Source: Desulfobacula sp.
Lineage (GTDB): Bacteria; Desulfobacterota; Desulfobacteria; Desulfobacterales; Desulfobacteraceae
Assembly (NCBI GenBank): GCA_013792075.1
Contig: VMSR01000063.1
Span: 1 to 48,849, forward strand
Direction: 5' to 3'
DNA length: 48,849 nt
Position 1 is the first letter of the stretch; each line of letters begins with the position of its first letter. Positions 1-8,040 of this stretch are shown here, piece by piece. The notes beneath the pieces were generated by a model. It saw only the letters and a program-made list of their open reading frames with translations. It had not been told where the DNA came from and did no database searches. The position numbers and the translations under genes are program-made.

Positions 1-254
1 ATCAGCCATCAGAGTTTATAAAATTGTAGCCATAGTTTCTTTTGAGCACCTTAAAGCCAACAATGACCACCAAAACCGGCCTTAGTCCTTTTGCAAGGTT
101 CTTTCTATCCAATACCCGGAAGGCCCGTCAGCCCCGAGCATACCGACCTACTATGGTTTACTATCTTTAGGCTATACGGTGCTACCCATTAAAAATACAT
201 AAGTATCGCCTTCCGAGGGAAACGCTTTCTTCAGACCGAACACGATTCATAAGA
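1..254. other. Intergenic edge, no gene recognised
   Basis: No convincing reading frame is present on either strand. The frames between about 1 and 250 are broken by frequent stops and I recognise no protein in them. Nested inverted repeats between 115 and 218 could fold as an RNA. The outer arms are CGGAAGGC at 117-124 and GCCTTCCG at 208-215. Inner arms are ACCG/CGGT at 142-145 and 177-180, and CCTA/TAGG at 147-150 and 168-171. The strand and any function are unknown. Confidence 0.4.
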
Positions 255-291
255 TAAAAAAAGGCTTGGAAATCAAAGATTTCCAAGCCTT
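255..291 (-). terminator. Rho-independent terminator of porin 1
   Basis: A perfect 14-bp stem (261-274 with 278-291) with a 3-nt loop lies 44 bases beyond the porin 1 stop codon. In the minus-strand transcript it is followed by a U tract (positions 260-255). Confidence 0.9.
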
Positions 292-334
292 GTATCATTC
301 AGGTGGTTTTGATTAAACGCTAAATCTGCTTAAA

Positions 335-1486
335 TTAGAAGTTGATCTGCCATTTGATGCCGTAGTAAGTAACAACCGATTGATTGGCTTGTTTCATATC
401 GCACCGACCGATTTCAGGGGTAAGGAAAACACCGGGTGCCAGAAAAATTGTGGCCTGGGCATAGTAAGTATCTGCATCATCTTCAACAGAATTTACAACG
501 TCAAGTTCGGTTTGCACATAGCCGTAACCGGCTTCCAGATAGAGGCCTTCACGGATTTTATATCCGGCCACAATCAATGCCGCGATAGCATCTCTGTCGT
601 TCAACCCTGTACCAGTCCATTGGGCAAGGCCCCAACCGTCACCGTCGAAATTAGATGAACCTGCATTTCCTGTTGTGGACCATAGTTGTTGATTTACAAG
701 AATATCTGCCATGTTACCGACGTTCTGTCCACCCCAGACATTTCCCTTGAAATAGAGACCGCCAAAATCAATACGTCCCCCCAGGCCCAGGATATAGGAG
801 TCGACAGAATAGGTCGAAGCACCGCTCAAAACATCAAATGTTTGATAACCTGCAGCCGCTGAAATATGGCCATTATCAAAATCAAATTTGTACTTGGCCT
901 GGATGGAGGGAAACTTGACTTCTGTGGTAGGTTGCTGTCTTCCAATTGCAGTGAGACCAACCGGTAGTGAAACCAATGTTTTAGGTTCTACTGCAGCAAT
1001 CTGAAAGTCGCCGAATTCCAAGCGGATCTGAGCTTTCCGGCCGCCGTACAGCATACCAAAGGTACTCATGTTGTGGTCGCCCTTGTTGAGCGTGTCAATG
1101 CTGTAAGTCTGGTTGGAATAGGGAAACAGCAGGGGGGTATAATTCTGGCCAACACCCAGGGAACCTGCGCCGAAATTCCATTCACCCCAGAGGATACGGA
1201 TATTAGCGGTACTACTCTGGGCACCGTATTCAAACTGACCGGTCAATTCATCACTGACTTTTACATTGGCACCGATACGGGCATTGCCATAAAGTTTTTG
1301 TTCATAATTACTGGTTTCATTACCAAGAGCCAGTCCCAGAGCAGCCGCACTAGGCGAAAACGGACTTGCTTTAAAGTTGGTGTAAGTGGTTTGAACCCTG
1401 GCAGAACCGTAAAAATTCCAGTCTGCGGCATAGGCAGAACCCGTAATGAATACGAGCAGTACAGCCAAAACCATTAGTTTTTTCAT
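335..1486 (-). CDS. Outer membrane porin-like beta-barrel protein 1
   Basis: A predicted exported outer-membrane beta-barrel, probably a general or solute-specific porin. The chosen ATG at 1486 gives 383 aa. It has a clear Sec signal peptide (KKLMVLAVLLVFITGSAYA) and a mature part starting ADWNFYGSAR. An AAAGGA ribosome site lies just upstream. A longer in-frame reading from GTG at 1561 would put 25 unrelated residues before the signal peptide and is rejected. The protein ends in alternating hydrophobic residues with a terminal Phe (YGIKWQINF), the usual outer-membrane insertion signal. It shares the blocks WNFYGSAR, NARIGANVKVSDELTGQFEYG, GEWNFGAGSL and a C-terminal FLxPEIG motif with the two following paralogues. 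It is monocistronic, with its own promoter and terminator. The transported substrate cannot be told from sequence. Confidence 0.85.
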   Translation of the reverse strand: MKKLMVLAVLLVFITGSAYAADWNFYGSARVQTTYTNFKASPFSPSAAALGLALGNETSNYEQKLYGNARIGANVKVSDELTGQFEYGAQSSTANIRILWGEWNFGAGSLGVGQNYTPLLFPYSNQTYSIDTLNKGDHNMSTFGMLYGGRKAQIRLEFGDFQIAAVEPKTLVSLPVGLTAIGRQQPTTEVKFPSIQAKYKFDFDNGHISAAAGYQTFDVLSGASTYSVDSYILGLGGRIDFGGLYFKGNVWGGQNVGNMADILVNQQLWSTTGNAGSSNFDGDGWGLAQWTGTGLNDRDAIAALIVAGYKIREGLYLEAGYGYVQTELDVVNSVEDDADTYYAQATIFLAPGVFLTPEIGRCDMKQANQSVVTYYGIKWQINF

Positions 1487-1604
1487 CTTTTTTCCTTTAA
1501 TTGAGGGGTTAAGAATCCGTTTCCCACCTGAATTAAAAAACAGGACGCTCCTTTTAAACACCTGTTTTTTTTTAGGGAGACCAAGCGTTCCTTTTATAAA
1601 CGCT
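1487..1604 (-). promoter_or_regulatory. Porin 1 leader with two GGA-loop hairpins
   Basis: The untranslated leader carries two hairpins. The promoter-proximal one pairs AGCGTT with AACGCT (1599-1604 with 1584-1589) around a loop containing AAAAGG. The second pairs ten bases (1561-1570 with 1535-1544), AAAAAACAGG with CCTGTTTTTT, around a 16-nt loop containing TTTAAAAGGAGCG. A CAGGTGGGAA block (about 1520-1530) and the Shine-Dalgarno AAAGGA follow. The second hairpin and the CAGGTGG block recur before porins 2 and 3. A GGA in a hairpin loop plus a second GGA at the ribosome site resembles CsrA/RsmA targets; that regulator is an inference. Confidence 0.55.
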
Positions 1605-1616
1605 GTTTACAAATAC

Positions 1617-1645
1617 ACTTAATAGATTCACATATCCCTTGTCAA
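1617..1645 (-). promoter_or_regulatory. Sigma-70-type promoter of porin 1
   Basis: On the minus strand, TTGACA (1645-1640) and TTAAGT (1622-1617) are separated by exactly 17 bases. The same arrangement precedes porins 2 and 3. Confidence 0.75.
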
Positions 1646-1705
1646 CCTCTTTGGCAACACTTTTTTACAAAATCCAAACAAAAATTTATTTTTAACCTGA
1701 ATCGC

Positions 1706-1749
1706 ACGAAAAAAAACGGGTTGGTGATCCGTAAGATCACCAACCCGTT
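1706..1749 (-). terminator. Rho-independent terminator of porin 2
   Basis: A 15-bp perfect stem (1715-1729 with 1735-1749) with a 5-nt loop is followed by a U tract in the minus-strand transcript. It lies about 40 bases past the porin 2 stop and separates it from the porin 1 promoter. Confidence 0.9.
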
Positions 1750-1790
1750 ACTATTCAGTTGGTATGAGTTAAACGTGAATTCCGTTTTAA

Positions 1791-2849
1791 TCAGAAATTA
1801 ATCTGCCATTTGGCGCCCAAATAAGTGGTTTTCGCCTGACCGTTTTCTTTAAAGTCAACCACACCGATTTCAGGGGTGATGACGACGCCGGGAGCCAGGG
1901 TGATGGGCGTCTGGAAGTAATAAGAATTTACTTTATCTTTGGTAGAATTGGCCACATCAAGCTCTGTTTCACAATGACCATAACCCGCCTCAAGAGCGAC
2001 CATATCATTCACTGTATAAATAATAACGAATTCATAACCCATAGCATCGTTATCCGTCAGAACCGTACCATCATATGAGGCATAACCTGTTCCGGTATAC
2101 GTATCATTAACCCACTCATTACCCAGGTTACCAACATTGGAGCCACCATGGATTGAAGCACCAACCCAGAAATTGCCAAAGGAGACATCAGCGCCAATAC
2201 CCAAAACATAGGAATCAACACTTTTATCACCGGCTGACCTCAAAATATCGAAGCTACTATAACCTGCCATAGCCTTAAGGTTATAGTTATCAGCTGCGTA
2301 AATATATTTTAATGCAATGGCAGGTATTTTAACTTCTGTTGCGTAGTTTCCAGACCCCGAATTAAGATCGTTGCCGGCATCAATAAAATCAACATCCGGT
2401 GCCATGAGAGCCAGTCTGAAACCGCCCATTATAAGTTGCAGCTGGGCAAGACGATGTCCGCCATACTCACCAACGCCCCAGAGACCGTTGTCGGCCGCCC
2501 ATACCTGATTTGAATTCCACATAACCAACGGAGTCCAGTCCTGGCCGACAAGGAGTGAGCCGGCACCAAAATTCCATTCTCCGTAAAGCAAACGAACATT
2601 GGCGTTTCCGCCACCTGTACCATACTCGAAACGTCCGGTCAGTTCATCGGAAACTTTGACGTCGGCACCGATACGGGCGTTGCTCTGAAGACTCTGATCA
2701 TACCCATTTACATCGGGTGTGTTGTCTACTTCTGTTGTCTCATAAAAAGTCGCCACACGTGCAGAACCATAAAAATTCCAATCTGCAGCAGAGACAACGC
2801 TTGTCATCATTGCCAGGGCGGCAACCATAACTATTACTTTTTTCATCAT
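1791..2849 (-). CDS. Outer membrane porin-like beta-barrel protein 2
   Basis: A 352-aa paralogue of the flanking porins. The N-terminus MMKKVIVMVAALAMMTSVVSA is a Sec signal peptide and the mature protein starts ADWNFYGSAR. Either of two adjacent ATG codons (2849 or 2846) could be used; an AAAGGA site lies upstream. It shares the blocks NARIGADVKVSDELTGRFEYG, GEWNFGAGSLLVGQDW and a C-terminal end YLGAKWQINF with an aromatic last residue, as expected for an outer-membrane barrel. The central loops differ most from porins 1 and 3, suggesting a different pore lining or surface. The gene is transcribed alone from its own promoter and has its own terminator. Substrate unknown. Confidence 0.85.
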   Translation of the reverse strand: MMKKVIVMVAALAMMTSVVSAADWNFYGSARVATFYETTEVDNTPDVNGYDQSLQSNARIGADVKVSDELTGRFEYGTGGGNANVRLLYGEWNFGAGSLLVGQDWTPLVMWNSNQVWAADNGLWGVGEYGGHRLAQLQLIMGGFRLALMAPDVDFIDAGNDLNSGSGNYATEVKIPAIALKYIYAADNYNLKAMAGYSSFDILRSAGDKSVDSYVLGIGADVSFGNFWVGASIHGGSNVGNLGNEWVNDTYTGTGYASYDGTVLTDNDAMGYEFVIIYTVNDMVALEAGYGHCETELDVANSTKDKVNSYYFQTPITLAPGVVITPEIGVVDFKENGQAKTTYLGAKWQINF

Positions 2850-2935
2850 TTTCCTTTAATTGAGGGGTAACAATCAATTTCCCACCTGAATTAAAAAACA
2901 GGATGCTCTTTTCAAACATCTGTTTTTTCAGTGGA
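2850..2935 (-). promoter_or_regulatory. Porin 2 leader hairpin (shared element)
   Basis: The leader has the same order as in porin 1. A 9-bp hairpin AAAAAACAG/CTGTTTTTT (2928-2920 with 2901-2893) encloses a loop with TTTGAAAAGAG. A CAGGTGGGAA block follows, then AAAGGA before the start codon. The loop here reads AAGAG rather than AAGGA, so a GGA-binding regulator would see a weaker site than in porins 1 and 3. Confidence 0.5.
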
Positions 2936-2967
2936 GACGCAATATCCCATTGATAAATGCTTTTCCC

Positions 2968-2996
2968 ACTTAATAGATCAATAGAATTTTTGTCAA
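2968..2996 (-). promoter_or_regulatory. Sigma-70-type promoter of porin 2
   Basis: TTGACA (2996-2991) and TTAAGT (2973-2968) on the minus strand are separated by 17 bases, identical in layout to the porin 1 promoter. Confidence 0.75.
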
Positions 2997-3107
2997 CATC
3001 TTTGATAACTTTGTTTATTGACTGCTGAATATTTTGCAGATAGAAGGAAATTAATAGGGGGGAGGTAACTCAATGATGCCAGAACCGCTGGTGGATGATA
3101 CCATTTA

Positions 3108-3150
3108 TTTAAAAAAAAACGGGCTGGTGATTTGTAATCACCAGCCCGTT
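3108..3150 (-). terminator. Rho-independent terminator of porin 3
   Basis: A 15-bp stem (3118-3132 with 3136-3150) with loop TGT is followed by a U tract (from the A run 3111-3119) in the minus-strand transcript. Its stem sequence is nearly the same as the porin 2 terminator, consistent with duplication of the whole unit. Confidence 0.9.
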
Positions 3151-3190
3151 TCCATCATTTCAGGCGGTAGGATTATACTTCTAAATCAAA

Positions 3191-4228
3191 TTAGAAGTTG
3201 ATCTGCCATTTCACGCCGTAGTAAGTTACTTCAAAATCATTAGCTTCGTCACCATCAATCCTGCCGATTTCAGGAACAAAGAACACGCCAGGAGCAAGCG
3301 TAACGGTGGTGTTCAGATAGTAGGAATCAACTTGGTTTTCGGTGTTGGCAGCATTGTCAAGTTCTGTTTTTACATAGCCGTAACCAGCTTCAATGTTGAA
3401 CATGTCATTTACTTTGTAGCCGGCAGCAATCATTGCGCCCCAGACTTCATTGTCAACAACCTGGGTAGCAGAAAGAACAGCTACGCCGTCATTCCAGGTA
3501 CGACCCCCATCAACATCGATGGAAATAAGGTTACCCGCATTCTGGCCGGTATAAACGTTACCGCCAGCATAGAAGGCACCAAAATTAGCCTGTGCGCCAA
3601 GGGCAACTACATAAGAATCAATATCAAAAGTTCTTGCACCAACTTGGGCTTCATATGTCTGGTATCCACCGCCAAATTTCAGGGCAAAGTTGTCCAGGTT
3701 CAGAACGTAAGCAGCTTCGATTCCAGGAATTTTAACTTCTGTGGAAGTAGCGGCAACACCTGTAGTGGAAACACCTGCAGGAACCAGGGCAACCTGGAAA
3801 CCACCAAATGTCAATTTCAACTGGCCAACACGACCGGAGTAAACACCACCATAGGGAAGCAGGTCAGCGTCACCATCAAAAACTTGGTCAGAGTAGAACC
3901 AGTTAAGGGGGGCATAATCCTGACCCACAAGGAAAGAACCTGCACCAAAATTCCACTCGCCATAGAGCAAACGGATATTGGCGTTTCCACCGGCTGCACC
4001 ATATTCAAAACGACCGGTCAATTCATCACTGACTTTAACCTTGGCACCAATACGGGCATTTCCCTGCAGGGCTTGTTCGTAGTTGTCTTTCTCAGTTGTG
4101 GTACTGATGGTGTCGGTATTCACATAAAATGTAGAAATACGGGCTGACCCGTAAAAATTCCAGTCTGCGGCATAGGCAGAGCTTGTAATCATTGCCAGAG
4201 CGGCAACCATAACCATTAATTTTTTCAT
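3191..4228 (-). CDS. Outer membrane porin-like beta-barrel protein 3
   Basis: A 345-aa paralogue of porins 1 and 2. The ATG at 4228 is preceded by AAAGGAG at good spacing and opens a Sec signal peptide (KKLMVMVAALAMITSSAYA). An upstream in-frame start at 4267 would add 13 residues in front of the signal and is not supported. The mature protein shares ADWNFYGSAR, NARIGAKVKVSDELTGRFEYG, GEWNFGAGSFLVGQDY and the terminal YYGVKWQINF with its neighbours, indicating a beta-barrel that ends in Phe. It has the strongest ribosome site of the three, so it may be the most highly expressed. It is transcribed alone, with its own promoter, leader and terminator. Substrate unknown. Confidence 0.85.
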   Translation of the reverse strand: MKKLMVMVAALAMITSSAYAADWNFYGSARISTFYVNTDTISTTTEKDNYEQALQGNARIGAKVKVSDELTGRFEYGAAGGNANIRLLYGEWNFGAGSFLVGQDYAPLNWFYSDQVFDGDADLLPYGGVYSGRVGQLKLTFGGFQVALVPAGVSTTGVAATSTEVKIPGIEAAYVLNLDNFALKFGGGYQTYEAQVGARTFDIDSYVVALGAQANFGAFYAGGNVYTGQNAGNLISIDVDGGRTWNDGVAVLSATQVVDNEVWGAMIAAGYKVNDMFNIEAGYGYVKTELDNAANTENQVDSYYLNTTVTLAPGVFFVPEIGRIDGDEANDFEVTYYGVKWQINF

Positions 4229-4310
4229 CTTTTTCTCCTTTAGATTTTTGAACAAAATGTTCACCACCTGAAAACCGAAGCCAGGCGTTCCTTTTAAACA
4301 CCTGGTTCCA
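4229..4310 (-). promoter_or_regulatory. Porin 3 leader hairpin (shared element)
   Basis: CCAGG pairs with CCTGG (4305-4301 with 4285-4281), extended by a wobble and an A-U pair, around a 15-nt loop containing TTTAAAAGGAACG. A TTCAGGTGG block follows as in the other two leaders. Compared with porin 1 the stem changes an A-U pair to C-G while keeping pairing, which supports a selected RNA structure. Confidence 0.5.
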
Positions 4311-4324
4311 GATTAATACACATC

Positions 4325-4353
4325 GTTAAACCAGTTTTACATGGGGTTGTCAA
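4325..4353 (-). promoter_or_regulatory. Sigma-70-type promoter of porin 3
   Basis: TTGACA (4353-4348) and TTTAAC (4330-4325) on the minus strand are separated by 17 bases, matching the other two porin promoters. Confidence 0.7.
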
Positions 4354-4376
4354 TCTTTTTTTTCACAGGGTATCAA

Positions 4377-6002
4377 TTATTTCAGTTTATAGGAAATTAT
4401 GTTGGACGACCGGCTCTTTGAAAGGATGGAGAGCTTCTCCTGGGTCACCACGGACACGATGAGTTCATCCTCTCCGTCGCCGTCCATATCGGCAACGGCA
4501 AAATCGCTGATCCACCCCTGGACGGATGTGGTCTGAAATACCGGGGCCATGGCAATGCCATTCCAGGCGAGCATCTCGATATGGGCATCCTTAAAGCGTT
4601 TATACCGGCCGAAGGCACCGCCTCCGTACTCATTGTTTTTCACGACAATCAATTCCTGCTTGCCGTCGGAACCGATGTCCTTAAATTTTAGCCGGGGGTG
4701 AAGATAGGCCATTTCCTGAAAAGAAGCATCGATATCCTTCCTGGGCAAGAGCCAAAAATTTCCGCTGAAACCGTATTTTTCCGTACTTTCCCAGTCGGCA
4801 CTGCCGCTGTCGTTGGCCACGATCAGCCGGCCGTGCTCGTTGATCATTACATACTCATTGGCAGTTTCGGAAGTCACAGGTCCCTGGGCAAGGGAGAGAA
4901 CAGAGGTATATCTGGGCATGCGGATCCGTTTTTCCCTTGTATAGGCATCCCCGGAAGCCATCATGGTATAAACCTGACCGTTAAAAGGCCCCTTCCCCTT
5001 GTCCTGGGAGAGAAGAGCCGCACCCTCAGGTTTTTTCATAACCCTGTAATAGCAGGACTCATCTTTAACCAGGGTCACATAGCTGGTACCATTATACTCT
5101 ATCACAAAAGATTGAAGCCCGTCCCTATGTACGGTGAGACTGGTCACAAAAATTTCCGGATATCCGTTTTTATTGATATCGGCAATATCCAGGGAAACAA
5201 TGCGGTGGTTGGAATCAAACTCCAATTTTTCAGTCTGAACCAGCCGATTTCCCTCAAGCTGATATATAAAAAGATCGCTGTCCGTTGCTGCCACCACCTG
5301 AACCCGGCCATCCTTGGTCAGGTCTCCTGCTGCCATGGCCCCGATCACCCCTTCAAATTTAAGATGGGTAATAAACCCCTGCTGACCGCCCTGCTGCATG
5401 GCCATCATACCGCCGGCAGTCTGCAGGGCACCGGGGGCTTCGGGCGCCTGGGGCGCCTGTTGGGCGTAAAGTTCATTGTTGATGTTCCGGTTGAACACCT
5501 TTTGGTTGATGTCGCCTGCAAAGCTGTTCACCAGAGGAATCACATCCCCCATGTTGTTGCTCTGTTCAAAAAAAGTAAGGGCAGGCGTTGCCCCTGCAAT
5601 ATCCACCATCCTGGCATCCAGGCTGACACTCTCGCCAAAATGGGTCAGGCTGCCGAAAAGAACATAATCCACACCCATGTCCGCCCCAATGATCCGGGCC
5701 TTGGATTCGTTTAAAACCCCTTTTGTGGCATCGGAATTCTGGGCCTGGGCCAAAAATTTTTCAATGGTTTCCCGGTCCAAAACATCCACCTTGCCGGGAT
5801 CTGCAAGGCGTGAGGACAACATGGAAAAAAGACCATTCTGCAAAAAGGCCAGGTCCTGGGGCGAATTCATGGCAAAGGGAAAAACAGCCACACGCCGGGG
5901 GGGGTCTGCACATATGCCGGAATTAACAGTCAACACGGTTAAAAGCAATAAGGCGACGGCAAAGAGCCACCCCTTTTTCATCGGTTTATTGGACGTCAAC
6001 AT
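4377..6002 (-). CDS. Exported FlgO/CsgG-like protein with FG-GAP (VCBS-like) repeats
   Basis: A 541-aa exported protein of unknown function. A signal peptide (KKGWLFAVALLLLTVLTVNS then GICA) is followed by a domain with the pattern RRVAVFPFAMN...GLFSMLSSRLADPGKVDVLDR...GVDYVLFGSLTHFG. This is typical of FlgO/CsgG-type periplasmic or outer-membrane-associated proteins (about residues 33-180). The C-terminal part (about 210-540) has FG-GAP-like integrin repeats with Asp-rich calcium loops such as DINKNGYPEIFV, DIGSDGKQELIV and DMDGDGEDELIV, expected to form a beta-propeller. A QA/PQAPEAPGA linker joins the halves. The start at 6002 has GGAG seven bases upstream. It lies between the porins and mutL; no operon partner is evident. 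Confidence 0.7.
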   Translation of the reverse strand: MLTSNKPMKKGWLFAVALLLLTVLTVNSGICADPPRRVAVFPFAMNSPQDLAFLQNGLFSMLSSRLADPGKVDVLDRETIEKFLAQAQNSDATKGVLNESKARIIGADMGVDYVLFGSLTHFGESVSLDARMVDIAGATPALTFFEQSNNMGDVIPLVNSFAGDINQKVFNRNINNELYAQQAPQAPEAPGALQTAGGMMAMQQGGQQGFITHLKFEGVIGAMAAGDLTKDGRVQVVAATDSDLFIYQLEGNRLVQTEKLEFDSNHRIVSLDIADINKNGYPEIFVTSLTVHRDGLQSFVIEYNGTSYVTLVKDESCYYRVMKKPEGAALLSQDKGKGPFNGQVYTMMASGDAYTREKRIRMPRYTSVLSLAQGPVTSETANEYVMINEHGRLIVANDSGSADWESTEKYGFSGNFWLLPRKDIDASFQEMAYLHPRLKFKDIGSDGKQELIVVKNNEYGGGAFGRYKRFKDAHIEMLAWNGIAMAPVFQTTSVQGWISDFAVADMDGDGEDELIVSVVTQEKLSILSKSRSSNIISYKLK

Positions 6003-6015
6003 ACCACTCCTTCAA

Positions 6016-6043
6016 TTAGATCTTAAATAATTTAGATCTTAAA
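6016..6043. repeat. Short direct repeat upstream of the FG-GAP gene
   Basis: TTAGATCTTAAA occurs at 6016-6027 and 6032-6043 (16-bp period), with a degraded third copy near 6051. It lies in the 5' leader or promoter of the 4377-6002 gene and could be an operator or chance AT-rich sequence. Confidence 0.35.
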
Positions 6044-6199
6044 AAAAAATAAGACCTTAAAAACAAACAGGATATGAACACGGGGCCCTTACCCCACCTG
6101 CAATTGCTTCTGTTATATCGCCCTGCAAATGTTCCCGCAAGTATTAATTTGTAAAAACAGGTGCAAAATCCAGGCATTATATACCCCATTTGTTCTCCA

Positions 6200-8017
6200 T
6201 CAGACAAGTCTTTTAAACAGCTTTTGCATCTGGACCGAATCAAAGGCAATCAGGGTGGGGCGTCCATGGGGGCAATGAAGGGGGGTGTCACAGCGTTCAA
6301 GGTCTTCCAGCAACCGGGTCATTTCCCTGATATTCATGGGTTTGTTGGCCCGGATGGCCCCATGGCAGGCCATGGATATAAGCGCTGAATCCCGCCAGCC
6401 ATCTTTTAAGGACTGCCCTTCCATAAGGGTTTCAATAATTTCAAGGACAAGAAATTTTAAGTTTTTTTCATCCAGAAGACTGGGAATTGCCTTTATCACA
6501 AAGCAGGTCCCCCCGAAAGGCTCAATTCTCAGCCCCATGTCCGACAACTCGCCTAAAATTGTCAACAACACATCCGCTTCCCTGTGGGTGAGATCCAAAA
6601 CTTCCGGAACCAGAAGATCCTGGCTTTGGACATCCAGGGTTTTGTGCCGTTTTTTCAAGGCTTCATAGACCACCCTTTCGTGGGCGGCGTGCTGGTCAAT
6701 CAGCACCAGGCTATTGTCTTTTTCCGCAACAATATAGGTACCCATGACCTGTCCCAGCACCCGCATTTGCGCCGCTGGACCGAAGGCGGTCAAACCCGGC
6801 GGCACAAAGGCGGATTCTGTCTTGTTTTCCGCTTGCCGGTCCCGGGTAGTGGTGTTCCAGTCCATGACGGTTTGGGCCACCTGTGGGGGCTGTGGCGTTT
6901 CAAACCACTGGCGGGGAAGTGCAAAAGAAGGTTCTTTTTCAACAGGATCAAGGCTTTCGATCCCCTTTCGGCCTTGATTGACAGCCGTCAATTTTCCGGA
7001 TCCCTTGGCATAGGCAAGGACATTTGTCTGGGCCTTTTCCAGAGCATTGCCGACTGCCTGCCCCACTGCCTGGTAAACCGGGCCCGGAAGCAAAAACTTA
7101 ACCTCCCGCTTGGACGGATGAACATTGACATCCACCTGGTCGTAGGGAAGCTTCACACATATGACTCCCATGGGAAACCGGCCTTTCATGATCCGCCCCC
7201 GGTATCCTGCAAAAACAGCTGCCACAACCCCCCGGTCATAAACAAGGCGATTGTTGACAAATAAATAAATCCTGTTGGAGGTGCTTCTGGTAACCCCTGG
7301 ATTGGCACAGACCCCGGTTACAGATACCATACCCTCAAGCCCATTGATGGGGTAAATCTGATTGACGGCATCATTTCCCAGCACCATTAAAGACCGCTGG
7401 AACAGATCCTGGCCAGGGGGGAAATTTTTCACCAGCCGCTTGTTCAAAAAGAGGCGAAAGCCCACACAAGGGTTGCCCAGGGCAAGCCCTGAAACCGCAT
7501 CCGCAATGTGGCCGGCTTCCGTGCTCTCTCCCTTTAAAAATTTTTGCCTTGCCGGTGTGTTGAAAAAAAGATGTTTTACTTCCACCAGGGTCCCGCAGGG
7601 TGCCCCCTCGTCGGAAACCCTGACAAGCTTGCCCCCTGTCATTTCAATTTTTGTCCCGATATCAGAGGCAGACGTCCGGGACACAAGGCAAAACCGTGAT
7701 ACAGAGGCAATGGAGGGCAGGGCCTCTCCCCTGAAGCCAAAGGTGGATATGGAAAACAGGTCTTCCTTGGTAAAAATTTTACTGGTGGCATACCGCTCAA
7801 TGGACAATAGCGCTTCGTCCCGGGCGAGCCCGCATCCGTCATCGCTGATCCGGATCAGGGACTTGCCCCCTTTCTCGATTTCAACGGTTATCCTTGTGGC
7901 GCCCGCATCAATGCTGTTTTCAACCAATTCCTTTACCACTGAGGCGGGACGCTGGACCACCTCTCCTGCGGCAATCTGGTTGGAAAGGATCTCGGGTAAA
8001 ATTCTTATTTTTGCCAT
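6200..8017 (-). CDS. mutL: DNA mismatch repair protein MutL (endonuclease type)
   Basis: A 605-aa MutL, the ATP-dependent matchmaker that couples MutS recognition to strand incision. The GHKL ATPase motifs are intact: ENSIDAG (33-39), DDGCG (59-63), GFRGEAL (about 94-100) and the NTPARQKFLK block. The C-terminal domain carries the endonuclease motif DQHAAHERVVYE (from 441), plus ACHGAIRAN (from 550) and CPHGRPT (from 582). So this is the nicking form found in bacteria without MutH. It is the last gene of a minus-strand run from 12944, 23 bases after the 60-aa gene. No mutS is in the window. Family assignment is secure. Confidence 0.98.
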   Translation of the reverse strand: MAKIRILPEILSNQIAAGEVVQRPASVVKELVENSIDAGATRITVEIEKGGKSLIRISDDGCGLARDEALLSIERYATSKIFTKEDLFSISTFGFRGEALPSIASVSRFCLVSRTSASDIGTKIEMTGGKLVRVSDEGAPCGTLVEVKHLFFNTPARQKFLKGESTEAGHIADAVSGLALGNPCVGFRLFLNKRLVKNFPPGQDLFQRSLMVLGNDAVNQIYPINGLEGMVSVTGVCANPGVTRSTSNRIYLFVNNRLVYDRGVVAAVFAGYRGRIMKGRFPMGVICVKLPYDQVDVNVHPSKREVKFLLPGPVYQAVGQAVGNALEKAQTNVLAYAKGSGKLTAVNQGRKGIESLDPVEKEPSFALPRQWFETPQPPQVAQTVMDWNTTTRDRQAENKTESAFVPPGLTAFGPAAQMRVLGQVMGTYIVAEKDNSLVLIDQHAAHERVVYEALKKRHKTLDVQSQDLLVPEVLDLTHREADVLLTILGELSDMGLRIEPFGGTCFVIKAIPSLLDEKNLKFLVLEIIETLMEGQSLKDGWRDSALISMACHGAIRANKPMNIREMTRLLEDLERCDTPLHCPHGRPTLIAFDSVQMQKLFKRLV

Positions 8018-8040
8018 TTTTGTAAGACCTTGACCCTGGG

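Noticed and set aside
1-254. Transposase or riboswitch remnant
   Set aside because: Short protein-like stretches occur in several frames but all are broken and none matches a family I can name; no known riboswitch consensus was seen.
1487-1561. N-terminal extension of porin 1 from GTG 1561
   Set aside because: It places 25 residues before a clean signal peptide that has its own ribosome site, and it overlaps the conserved leader hairpin. Frames differ in porin 3, so it is not a conserved leader peptide.
3332-4147. 271-codon open frame opposite porin 3
   Set aside because: It mirrors porin 3 coding sequence, has no ribosome site and no recognisable protein features.
4698-5714. 338-codon plus-strand open frame opposite the FG-GAP gene
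   Set aside because: Antisense shadow; the minus-strand product has a signal peptide, ribosome site and recognisable repeats.
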